A stretch of 64,000 nt of DNA from Phlegmacium glaucopus (Eukaryota; Basidiomycota; Agaricomycetes; Agaricales; Cortinariaceae): contig MU130073.1 in assembly GCA_015039465.1 (NCBI GenBank), forward strand, positions 654,708-718,707, given 5' to 3'. The notes beneath the pieces are model-generated. The model had not been told where the DNA came from. It did not search any database and saw only the letters and a program-made list of their open reading frames with translations. The position numbers were made by a program, and so were the translations under genes. Below are positions 36,143-46,484 of this stretch, piece after piece; the stretch's first letter is position 1, and each line of letters begins with the position of its first letter.

Positions 36143-36985
36143 ATGGATCCCAATGACACCAACTCACAACTTCAGGCATGGTTCCTTTTCATGATTCAAC
36201 AGATCATAGCGTCGCAGGGCGCCACTATACCTCACCCCTCCATGCAACACTCTGTTGGCCCTGTCATGGGTCAGCACTACCAACATCCATATCAGCCGCC
36301 CCCTAGTCGCAGTCAGCACAGCGGCCGCCACAGGACGGAGGCCAGATACCCAAACCATTGTATACCTCGGTCATCAGGAACAACCTCAAGAGGTTGGTCC
36401 ACCAATAACACAGGAACTGGCTCGGCACATACACCCCCGCCGAGCAATGCTTCGATGCTAGACAGCAACCTAGTCCAAGCAAGGCGGAGCAGACCGTACG
36501 ACAGGGATCGTTCGGGTCCCTCCATTCGGAGGCCCCGTAGGCCCCGTACAGACCTGTCGGTCTACGCGGTCCCTCTCGTGGAGGCGCAAAGTATGTTGAT
36601 TTCGCAATCCATCCATTATCTTTTATCCACAACTCTTTATAGTAAACACAACAGCAGGTGGATCGAGTATCCCCGCTGTAGTTCCATCGCCGGCGCCATC
36701 GATGCTGCCGACATTGGCACCATCAGCACCGTCGACATCGGGGCCATCTCCATCACCACCTGCCGCGCCAACGGCAGCTCCTGCCACACCTACGTGGGCT
36801 TGGATGGGCATCCCTGTGACACCCGACGAGGACGCTGCGACAGACGAAAACACAAGTATGCGAGAACGTACGTCTAATTTACTATCTTTCTTGATTTTCC
36901 GAGCCATTGTCACTAAAAATCTTCTGCAGAGCCGGACGAAGAAGAAGACTACCATACGATCTCCTCTGGATCCGATACAGAGTAA
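36143..36985 (+). CDS. Orphan disordered protein, copy F (intact)
   Basis: Exons 36143-36590, 36643-36867 and 36930-36985, 242 aa. The N-terminus is MDPNDTNSQLQAWFLFMIQQ. The basic stretch has a short in-frame duplication RRPRRPRTDLSVYAVPLVEA. The proline/serine-rich second exon is PSMLPTLAPSAPSTSGPSPS-like and keeps PTWAWMGIPVTPDEDAATDE. The last exon is PDEEEDYHTISSGSDTE. The first exon ends one base into a codon, after CAA-A, and intron 1 is the 52-nt GTATGTTGATT..CTTTATAG. This is the best reference copy for the family. Function unknown. Confidence 0.82.
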
Positions 36986-37564
36986 CGATCTTGAAGAAGA
37001 GGATCGTTACCCACAAGATTCAGTTTTATTTCTTGGTATGAATCATTTTATTCTTCTTACCATTGCTCATTGTTGCCCATCACTTCCTTGCGTTGTCGAC
37101 ATTAGTTACTGCGATTATACCGTCTTTGAGGCCGTCAGGTCGGACAAACAGAGCCACATGTTATCGATGGACTGTGATAAGAGGGAAGGAACTCTGTGGC
37201 ACATGTGACGCCGGTAACAGAACACGTTAGCAGTCGTTGGTGGACAGAGTGGACAGGGTGGGCCAGCAGGTTATGTCGCTTATCTGTATTTGTGTTGGAT
37301 CGCATTTGGCACTAGGATACCTGTAATATGAGTTTTGAGAATCAGAAAGAGAACAATCTACCTGTTATTATTACGCAAAATAAGCACAAAACAGTGGGTA
37401 TAACAAATGAGAGTCAACGGAATACAAGCTCAAGCGCTCAAGTTTAAATTGAAATGTAATATGTAACAAGAAACGAAAGAAAACTTGAATGCCAGGGGTA
37501 CCACAAAAAAGAAAAACTCCCCAGCATCATAAATATTTTTAAAGTAAATCTGCAATTAAGGATG

Positions 37565-39296
37565 CTGCTTTCTCTGAGCGAGGTCTAATAGAACAATGGA
37601 ATGGCTTCGGCTAACTGCGAGCAAAAGGAGGAACCATAAGTACATCATCCCCCATACATCTAACATTAATCAAACCTTATGATTCCTGAAGTACTCTCAT
37701 GAACAGGAACGATCGGAACGCCATTTACAACGACATTGTCAATATTGAAAACCGCAAGCGATGTTGCAATGCATGCGAAAAGAGAAGCTTCGGCGAGATA
37801 CATCCCAGGACAGATCCGACGTCCGTACCCAAAGCATGTGTTGCGGGGATCCTTTTGAGCTTCTTTGCCTGGAGAGTCAATGAAGCGTTCTGGGTCGAAT
37901 TTAAAAGGGTCGGGGTACGTCTCGGGGTCATGTAACATATTCTTAAAGGAGGGCGAGATAAGGTAGATCTGAAACCTTTATGATTTAGAATTTCACATAC
38001 CTTGGGTAAGTTGGGTTGGTCAACATGAGATCGGCTTTAGGAACAAAATAACCGCCAATGAATCCACCTTCCAAGCCGTATGTGGAACGCCTGAGTACAT
38101 GATTGAGTCAAAAACTTCCATCACTCAAGATAGGAGAGGTTGTACCTGTTGGAGCAACACTACTCCATCGAAGGATTTCAGTAACGAGAGCATTGGTGTA
38201 TGGCAGGCGATGTTGGTCGGCAAATCCAGGTAGTCGTCCTTCACCCGATGACAGAGTCGAGTTCCGCTTGCGCCTTCTTCTGCACATCTGGAGACAGTTA
38301 GTCATTTATATTTTCCTGAAAAGAAAGATATAAACCAGGATAAAGAACCATAGCAAGGAAGAAAGCGTATTCGGCTGAGACTATCAGCACCACCTAGACG
38401 ATGAAGAGTTTTTCATAAGTTGAGCGTTTGTTGTAACCTAGTACAACTTACCGCCATACACAGAACTTGCAGTGAACTTCAAATACTCGATATTCTCATT
38501 AGAGAGGGAGCTCTCATCTGCGATCCCTGTAGATACGAAAGACGGAACGGCGTTGCCAGCAGTCCTGAAATGTGACAAGTTTAACTTTTCGGTTGAAACC
38601 AAGGAGTCGTTGATTCCATACCATTTCCTGCTTGGTCTAGTTATAAGGAACGTCTACCATTGCATCTGTGTCTTTGGACCAAAGGCGCGCAGTCTGCCAG
38701 AACCAGGAAGCCACTCCGGTAAATGTTTGATAATAGGGAAGAAGTCAACAATATAGGTTCCCGGGACTGTAGCGGCATTGAAATTGGTATTGGACTTTTC
38801 AGTCAAGTTGATGAAGGGATCTTCACCATCCTGTACTTGGTAGCCGTAAGTCAACCGAAATATTATTGCCCTGCAAGCCTTCATAGCGCAAGCTTCGTAA
38901 TTATTATCGTAAATGAGGATTAGAATGTATGGATAAAACGTACTTGCATAGGCGAAGCACCAAGTCATCTGGTTTTGCGAGCGTTTGTTTCAAAAGACGA
39001 AGGCATTCATGCTCAATCAACGGATGAAGCTCCTAGGTTTGTTTCTGGCTGCCAATATGGCGAGAAAAGTGTTTGAGATACATTCGGAAACGTGCGCCCC
39101 ATAGACCATGAGCACGAGGGTTTGTGAATACCCGACCAGCTCAAGGACCAGTCGATCTGACTATATGGCTCCCTTGTTGTCAAGTTCGCCCAAAGTGGCT
39201 GCAGACCAGCTGCAGAGTTTACAATGATTGTCAGTCGACTGAGTAGCTTGACAGATAGTATCCCGGGTTTGTCAGTCAGTGTCAACGCAGGTAATC
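37565..39296 (-). pseudogene. P450 relic of unit F, least damaged
   Basis: Order on the minus strand: PGILSVKLLSRLTIIVNSAA (39260), YGYQVQDGEDPFINLTEKSN and VPGTYIVDFFPIIKHLPEWL (38850-38700), an ADENSLSNENIEYL-like piece (38500), RLPYTNALVTEILRW and SSVAPTGTT (38190), FIGGYFVPKADLMLTNPT (38060), then LHDPETYPDPFKFDPERF and CFGYGRRICPGMYLAEASLF (37930-37780). Cys of the heme loop is present. Lesions: the last exon opens with TTAGCC where others have TTACCC (a stop), several exon joins are frameshifted, and the N-terminus before the first listed piece is missing. Related enzymes are membrane-bound monooxygenases of secondary metabolism; this copy cannot make one. Confidence 0.85.
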
Positions 39297-40311
39297 GTGT
39301 CGATCTTTCTTGATATTCTGATCCTCGTCGCTAAATTCTTCTGCAGAGACAATCGAAGAAGACGATTTTGATAAGGTGTGCTTAAGGTCGGATATCGATT
39401 ATCAATATTGAAGGAGAGCATCATATAATCACTTGCCTACAAAACTCTTCTCTTTTTCTTTTTCAATCCGTATTTATCAGCATGAATATTTTTTTTGCTT
39501 ACCATCGCTCATTGCTCCTGGTCCTATTCATGACTTCTTTGCTTTTGACATTAGTTGTTAAAATTATACTGTTTTGAAGCCACAAGGTCGTCGAAAGGGA
39601 TAAAGTGACGACCAGCCCTGTGACGATGACATATGTGACAATCACTTGCCAAAATGGCAACGATAACCCCGTTTAGGAATGTGTATATTTTTAGACATAT
39701 ATTACCTTCCGCTGCTCTACAATCCACAATATGCTGTACTGCCTCACTCTAGAGTTATTGTGATGCGATATTTTCCATTCCAACTCCAGCACATTTATAT
39801 GTGCTTCTCTGCGTTGGATTTATGCAATAAAACACAATTTTCTACAAAGTTTCTAGGCAGAGTGGACGAAACTCAGTCCCATCGAACAAAGGTAGGTCTG
39901 CGCGTACAGGAAGCAGAGAACTGATTTTTTAGACGTCTTCAGATACTAGAGCTAGATCGTCTTTGTCTATAGGACACCTGATGTTCCAAAAAAATCAAAA
40001 TATCAAATGTAAATGCAGGAAATTGTAGACTCTGCGGATGAAAAAATCCTACTAGTACTATTTGAGCTGATGATCGGCAACTTTGAAACCACCACGAAGG
40101 TATTCTGATAAATCTATTTTTTTTCGTCTTCTTCTTAATAGGCTTGGAAGCGAGCCCGGATAATATGTATGTCGAGATGTATATACCAAAGGCCGCCGAG
40201 TCAGGGACTAAAGCTTGAATGGTCACAGGATCAAGGACCCGCAATCAAATTTCTGCCAAGGAAATCATCAAGCTCTTCCACAGAAACCCTTTGAGACTCC
40301 TCTTCAAGCAC
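39297..40311. repeat. Orphan-gene 3' relic and flank of unit F
   Basis: Contains the last-intron/last-exon relic (about 39300-39400) and the usual flank. From about 39690 to 40311 it is nearly identical to 48950-49567, showing that the units before copies G and H arose by a recent duplication. Confidence 0.75.
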
Positions 40312-40313
40312 TA

Positions 40314-41120
40314 AGGTAGGTGTCATCCACAATCGACAAAGTCACGTGTAGTTACTCTTTGTGACATAGACACAGAATAAATTAGGAAAGTCATTTTAGA
40401 TAAGACGATATCTCGAGCATATGAGTGCGATCCATGATTTTTGTTTAGGAGAAGTCTTTATATCACTATTCTTGACACTCCTGAGAACTCTCTTGGTTAT
40501 CGGATGGCTTGATCTTGACTAGTTTCCCTCGGAATGTCAGAAATTGGCAGCAAGCTGGACATCTCAGAAGGATTGCCTTGCTCGATAACTGTTGGCTGGT
40601 TGATTGGTCCATCTTTGTCAGTCCTGCTTTCCATCTGTAATTTTTTGGTTTATGTAGCAGTTATTATTTGATCCCAGACTTACATCCTCGTCTGAATCAG
40701 AACTCCCTTCTGCATCTCTATCTGATAAGTCAGACTCAGCTCCAGTTGATCTCTGTCGTTTAACTGCTAGAGCATCTCTAGCAGCCGCTGCATGTGCTAG
40801 ACGTGATAGTGTGGCCTTTCTTTTCCTGGGCATAGCTCAAAACTGAGGGGAGGCGTGTTGTAAGGTGTATAATCTACATGATATCTATACAGAATCACTT
40901 ATTTTGGAAACTACATCTTCAATTTTCACACAAAAATTAAATTACATGTGCTATATTGTAGATTGGTCGATTTCAAACAGATCTCCTAAAAAAATGGCCT
41001 ATAAACGGTTGATGAAGGTGATTTCAAAAGGCTTTCGGCCTTAATGAGCATGTCATTTCTATTTTGGGAGGTGTCACACATATGCCACGTGACTTTGTCG
41101 ATTGTGGATGACACCTACCT
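40314..41120. mobile_element. 807-bp terminal-inverted-repeat DNA element, TA target
   Basis: The first 35 bases (40314-40348, starting AGGTAGGTGTCATCCACA) are the exact reverse complement of the last 35 (41086-41120). TA stands on both sides (40312-40313, 41121-41122). The paralogous place before copy H has a single TA and no insert (49568-49569), and other units are also empty there. TA duplication and such inverted ends fit the Tc1/mariner superfamily. At 807 bp with only a short gene it is a non-autonomous element. Confidence 0.92.
40497..40833 (-). CDS. Short protein inside the TIR element
   Basis: Two exons, 40833-40684 and 40634-40497, with a 49-nt intron (GTAAGT..TTACAG) give 95 aa. 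The N-terminus MPRKRKATLSRLAHAAAARD followed by ALAVKRQR is basic, and a serine/aspartate-rich acidic run SDLSDRDAEGSSDSDED follows. This looks like the N-terminal leader of transposon-encoded proteins in agaricomycetes, with the DNA-binding and catalytic parts missing, so it is probably a truncated transposase remnant. It could also be a short accessory protein. No DDE residues are present. Confidence 0.5.
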
Positions 41121-41668
41121 TAGAGGCAGGAGTTTGACGTTCCAAGGAGCTTCTAGAATTGTATGCCATAAATTCATGCTAGCGGGTCTGGTAGATATGG
41201 TGCTGATTATTATCACAAATGAGAGTCAACAGAATACAAGCCAAGTTTAAATCGGGGTGAAATATGTAACAAAGAACAAGAGAAAATGGAAGGGACGCCC
41301 AAAAAAAAAAAATCCTGGAATCAAAGAGCATGATAAATATTTAAAGTAAATCCGCAATCAAGGATGCTGCTTTCTCTGAGCGCGGTTTAATGACGTTCCA
41401 GCATGTTAGCCGCAAGGAAGCATAGCATTATCATGATCATGAGTTATGTCCCCTAAAATAAATTAATTAGGAAATGCTCCCAGCACCCTCAAACGCGCGT
41501 TTTAAGGCTGTCATCCATGTTCCAAAATTTCGTCTTACCCTAAGCCAAAAGGGGAGTTAACATCACTGTTATTCAGGGGATCTCGATAAGAATGAGTCAT
41601 TTGCCCTGCGAAATACAACGTCAGTAAATTCCGCACGAAATAGGCAAACTGGAACCATAAACACCACA
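41121..41668. repeat. 5' flank of copy G
   Basis: Normal unit flank resumes after the TIR element: GAGGCAGGAGTTTGACGTTCC, AAGCCAAGTTTAAATCGGGGTG, AACGCGCGTTTTAAGGCTGTC, then GGCAAACTGGAACCATAAAC. Nearly identical to 49570-50130. Confidence 0.7.
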
Positions 41669-41675
41669 TATATAA
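41669..41675 (+). promoter_or_regulatory. TATA box of copy G
   Basis: TATATAA, 58 bp before the ATG at 41727. Confidence 0.55.
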
Positions 41676-41726
41676 TGTTGGCTTCATTTGAATCCCTCCC
41701 CCCAGCTCCCAATCATCCCTGATACG

Positions 41727-42571
41727 ATGGATCCCAATGACACCAACTCACAACTTCAGGCACGGTTCCTGCTCATGATTCAGCGCATCGCAGCCTCCCA
41801 TGGCATTACCATCCCTCACACCCCAATGCAACAACACTCTGTTGGCCCTGTCATGGGTCAGCACTACCAATACCAGTATCAACCTCCTCCAAGTAGCAAC
41901 CAATGGCGCCGCAGGACGGAGGCGCGATACCATAGTAACCACATAGTACCTCAGTTGTCAGGAACAACCAGAAGAGGTTGGTCCACCAACAACGAAGGAG
42001 CTGGCTCGGCACAGACACCCCCGTCGAGCAACTCTCCGATGGCAGACAGCAACCGACCGCAAAAGAGGCAGAGAAAACCGTACAACAGGGACCATTCGGG
42101 TCCCTCCCGTCGGAGACCGCGTAGCGACCTGTCAGTGTATGAGGTCCCCATCGTAGAGATGCCAAGTATGTTGATTTCATAAACCATCCATTATTTTTTA
42201 TCCTCAACTCTTTATAGCAGGCACCACAGCAGGTGGATCAAATACCCCCGCTGTAGTACCATCACCAGCGCCATTGACATTGTCGACATTGGCACCATCA
42301 GCCCCGTCGACGTCGTCGACATCGGGGCCATCACTATCACCACCTGCCACGCCAACGGCAGCTCCTGCCCCACCTGCGTGGGCTTGGATGGGCATTCCTG
42401 TGAGACCCGACGAGGACGCTGCGACTGACGCTGACACAAACATGCGAGAACGTACGTGTAATTTTTACTATTCCTCTTAATTTTCTGAGCCATTGTCGCT
42501 AAAATTCTTCTGCAGAGCCGGATGAAGAAGAAGACTACCATACGATCTCCTCTGGATCAGATACAGAGTAA
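41727..42571 (+). CDS. Orphan disordered protein, copy G (intact)
   Basis: Exons 41727-42165, 42218-42451 and 42516-42571, 242 aa. The N-terminus is MDPNDTNSQLQARFLLMIQR; the body has QQHSVGPVMGQHYQYQYQPP; the basic patch is KRQRKPYNRDHSGPSRRRPR followed by SDLSVYEVPIVEMP. The second exon keeps PPAWAWMGIPVRPDEDAATD. The frame is open 13 codons upstream of the chosen ATG, but the MDPNDT start is shared by all copies and sits at the same distance from the TATA box. Copy G and copy H are sister copies differing by few bases. Function unknown. Confidence 0.8.
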
Positions 42572-43093
42572 TGAAGGAGAGGGATCGTTGGCTACAAGAC
42601 TCAGTTTTTATTTCTTTCAATCGGTATGAAAATGATTTTTATTCTTCTTACCATTGCTCATCACTTCCTTGCGTTGTAGACATTCGTTATTGGCATTACA
42701 CTGTCTTTGAAGTCGTCAGGTCGAACAGACGGAACCTGTCATCGATGGACCGTGATAAGAGGGAAGGAACCACCTGTGGCACATGTGACGCACGAGATAA
42801 CGGTAACGGAACGCGTTAGCAGTCGTCGGTGGACAGAGTGAGGTCGTAGCCCTTATTCATCATATGTCGCTTATCGGATCGCATTTACCTGTAATATGAG
42901 CGTTGAGAATCAGAAATAGAACATATTATTACGCAAAATAAGCACAAAACAGTGGGTATAACAAATGAGAGTCAACGGAATACAAGCTCAGGCGCTCAAG
43001 TTCAAATCGAAATGAAATATGTAAGAAGAAACGAAAGAAAACTTGAGTGCCAGGGGCGCCCCAAAAAAAAACTTTCTGGCATCAAAAATAGTT

Positions 43094-44845
43094 TCAAGGT
43101 AAATCTGCAATTAAGGATACTGCTTTCTCTGAGTGAGGTCTAATGTAACATTGGAATGGCTTCGGGTAATTGTGAGCAAAAGAAACCGTAAGGAGATAAT
43201 CCTCCATACATCGAGAAGTAAACCTTAGGATTCCTGAAGTACTCTCATGCACAGGAACGATAGGAACACCATTTATAACGACGTTGTCAATAATGAAATC
43301 AGCAAGTGAGATTGTAATGCACGCGAAGAGAGAAGCTTCCGCAAGATACATTCCAGGACAGATCCGACGTCCATACCCAAAGAATGCGTTGCGTGGATCA
43401 CGTTGAGCTTCCTTGTCTGGAGACGCAATGAAGCGTTCTGGGTCGAATTTGAAAGGGTCAGGGTACGTCTCAGGGTCATGTAACATATTCCTAAAAGTAA
43501 ATTTAAGGAGGGGCGAGATAGGGTATATCTGAAACCTTTTATGATATAGAATTTAACATACCAGAGGTTGGTTAAAATGAGAGCGCCTTTAGGAATGAAA
43601 TAACCGCCAATGAAACCATCTTCCAAAGCCGTATGTGGAACGCCTAAGTACATGATTTAAGTCAAAACTTCCATCGCTCAAGATAGGAGTGGTTGTACCT
43701 GTGGGAGCAACACCATTCCATCGAAGGACTCCCGTAACGAGAGCGTTGGTGTATGGCAGGCGGGATTGGTCGGTAAATCCAGGTAGTCGACCTTCACCGA
43801 TGACAGAATCTAGTTCCGCTTGCGCCCTCTTCTGAACATCTGGAGAACGTTAATCATTTATATCTTCGGGAAAAGAAAGATACCGACCAGGATAAAGAAC
43901 CATAGCCAGGAAGAACGGATATTCGGCTGAGACCGTGGTATCAGCGCCACCTAGGACGACAAAGACTTTCTCGTAAGTTGGATATCTCTTGTAATCTAGT
44001 ACAACTTACCGCCATACATAGAACTCGCAGTGAACTTCAAATCCTCAATATCCTCATGAGAGAGGGAGTTTTCATCTGCGATCCCTGTAGATACGAAAGA
44101 CGGAACGGCGTTTCCAGCAGCCTGAAATGTGACAAGTTTAAGTTTTCGGTTGAAACCGGATGAATCGTTCATTCTATACCGTTTCCTGCTTGGTATAGTT
44201 ATAAGGAACGTCCACCATCGCAGCGGTGTCTTTGACCCAAAGGCGCGCAGTCTGCAGGAATCCAGAACCAGGGAGCCACTCCGGTAAATGTTTGATAATA
44301 GGGAAGAAGTCAATAATATAGGCTCCCGGGACTGTAGCGGCATTGAAATTGGTATTGGCCTTTTCAATGAAGTTGATGAAGGGATCTTCATCATCCTGTA
44401 TTTGCTAGCCGTAAGTCAACTTAAGAACTATTCCTCCTGCAAGCCTTCATAGCGCAAGCTTGGTAATTATTATTGTAAATGAGTATTAGAATCTATGGGC
44501 AAAACGTACTTGCGTAGGTGAGGCATCAAATCATCCGGTTTTACGAGCGTTCGTTTCAAAAAGGAAGGCATTCATGCTCAATCAACGGATGAAGCTCTTG
44601 AATTTGTTCCTGGCTGCCAATATAACGAAAGAGGTGTTTACGATATGTTCGGAAACGCCCCATAGACGCTGAGAACGAGGGTTTATGACTACCCAACCAG
44701 CTCATCACCCATCTCGAGGACCGGTCGATCTGAGCATCCTTCTTGTCAAGTTCGTCCAAAGTAGCTGCATGATCATGGGTCAACCGAGTAGCTTGCAAAG
44801 ATAACATTCCACTGGGTTGTAGAGTCAGTATCGACGCGGGCATTA
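43094..44845 (-). pseudogene. P450 relic of unit G
   Basis: Pieces in order: RTYRKHLFRYIGSQEQIQEL (44670), NTNFNAATVPGAYIIDFFPI (44370-44300), LPEWLPGS (44280), an AAGNAVPSFVSTGIADENSL piece (44120), the I-helix GGADTTVSAEYPFFLAMVLY (43955-43900), LPGFTDQSRLPYTNALVTGV (43790-43740), GVPHTALEDGFIGGYFIPKG (43650-43590), LHDPETYPDPFKFDPERF and FFGYGRRICPGMYLAEASLF (43480-43330). The acceptor before the last exon has mutated (CTCACAATTACCC), so the last exon reads on in frame from the previous one as AHNYPKPFQCYIRP. Stops lie in the DRPVLEMG region. The N-terminus is missing as in the other units. Confidence 0.85.
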
Positions 44846-45619
44846 TGGTCTATCTTTTTTCTGAACATCGTCGCTAAATACCAGCATGAATGATTTTATT
44901 TTCTTACCATTACTCCTTGTTGCTCGTCCCTCTTCATGGTTTACTTGCGGTGTTGACATTAGTTGTTCAAATGATACCTTTTTGAAGCCATATGGTCGTC
45001 GAAATTGTTGATGAACAGAATCATCTGGCCGTAGGCAGACTCCGATTGGACTCCGATGTTTTATGAGGCAGCACGTGCTTATGGGTGGTCCCAATGATTG
45101 ACTACAACACACAATTTACAACAACTTGCACAACTCCACCGCCATCGCCATTACTATAAAGGCACCCATCCTGTATCAGACACGTCGTCAGAATGGAGCT
45201 CAGAGACGGAATCTAAGTCTTACGCTGAGCTTGTAGCTGCAAAACGATTGCAGACCATTGTTCTTACCATTCTTATAGCTTTAAAAAATAAATTCATCAA
45301 GTTTGATGCTGTCAAAAAGTGTTGCATCACTCACTATCACTCCAAAGAATAACCCACAATTCTGAAGAGACAGATAGTTGATTTCAGAGAGGACGTTTGG
45401 GAGATCTTTCACACGGACTTTCTAACTGAATCTTAGCAGCATCCTTCGCGACCTTCCTTACCTCTCTCTCTGTCGTACTCTTTACTCTGCCCGCCTTCTC
45501 TCTCGCGGCTTATCACAAAATTCATCAGCAGTTAGATGTCGACCATGTCCTTTTGGGGAAAAAACTGGTGCGATCGTCTTTTGTTTTGTTCTTCGTCTCC
45601 AGGGATTGACCAAGTTTAC
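44846..45619. other. Orphan-gene relic, then edge of a foreign insert
   Basis: 44850-45010 is a relic of the orphan gene's last intron and flank (TTTTCTGAACATCGTCGCTAAATA, CTTACCATTACTCC). Array similarity is lost near 45020-45090. A plus frame at 45098-45352 (84 aa, SDTSSEWSSETESKSYAEL then a hydrophobic TIVLTILIAL) has no recognisable relative. 45353-45619 holds nothing I can assign. Confidence 0.4.
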
Positions 45620-46320
45620 TCAGATGAACGTGCTAGACGACAACCGCCTGTCGTAGATGACTTCCCGAGCCCGAATAATGTCGCACAAGTAGGAGCAGTC
45701 TTTGGTGAGTTCGTCAATGTGTCTGTAATGCTTCGCGGGACTGATATCTGGTTGAGGCTGGCAGGTACTCGAGGACGGGGCTGCTAGCGAAAAGGCAGAC
45801 GTGATCGGTGTTTTTGATGGAAGAAGAGCGCTGGACAACGTCGTCACTAGCGCGCCATATATTTCGCGCATCTGCTTTGTTGGCATCTCAAGTTGTGGGT
45901 CAATCATAGGCCCGCTAGGTTGCCCGGTTGGTGTTGCAGGTGTATTATGGGATGTGCCAGCAATTGGGGCGGAGTGCGTCGTTGGAGATAATTCTACCCA
46001 TTGCTGTGTTGTGGCTCGCACCGAGCTGGGCTGGAGAATGGGGAAGGATGTCTTTGTGTTCAAGTTGGTAAGTTCCGCTCTCCAGAAGCTTCAGAGATTG
46101 TATCAGGTTTAAATGGATAAACACCAGTTTTCGAAAACACAGCCTTGAAGAATCGGCGGAATGCTTTTCCTACACTGTGCCTCTACAAGCCTTGAATATT
46201 GCTTCCGAACTCGTTCTCCATCTTCACGAAGCAGACTATTCAGCCCCTGGAGTACATGTGTGCAGTGGGATGGATACCCAAAGATAACAATGCTGTTAGC
46301 CCAAGAAGCTCAACTTAGTT
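45620..46320 (-). pseudogene. Pogo/Tigger-like DDE transposase, C-terminal relic
   Basis: The minus strand reads GYPSHCTHVLQGLN near 46285-46240, the HCTHxLQxLD-type motif of pogo-family DDE endonucleases (here LQGLN, so the usual Asp is changed). After a frame change comes FFKAVFSKTGVYPFKPDTI (about 46170-46105), the conserved AF..TGIYPF.P..I block. The C-terminal tail, 45620-46063, continues with MPTKQMREIYGALVTTLSSA, also typical of these proteins. Frames shift between the pieces and stops interrupt the upstream part, and the catalytic Asp residues are not present. This is therefore a decayed fragment. Confidence 0.72.
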
Positions 46321-46484
46321 ATGGGAGATATGGCCGCACATCAGCAGGACGTGGGTGTCTCCGCCTATGAACAGTTGATATGGGTATTGCTAGCATGGCA
46401 TAGCATATCGGGTTCGTCTTTTTTTCCCAAAATCCGCTTTTTATGTTTGTCGGTCTCAACCTTCCTTTTTTTGGGTTCGATTAG

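Noticed and set aside
28415..44845. Functional tandem P450 genes
   Set aside because: Heme loops look good in units D to G, but every copy lacks the N-terminal anchor region and carries stops, frameshifts or lost acceptors.
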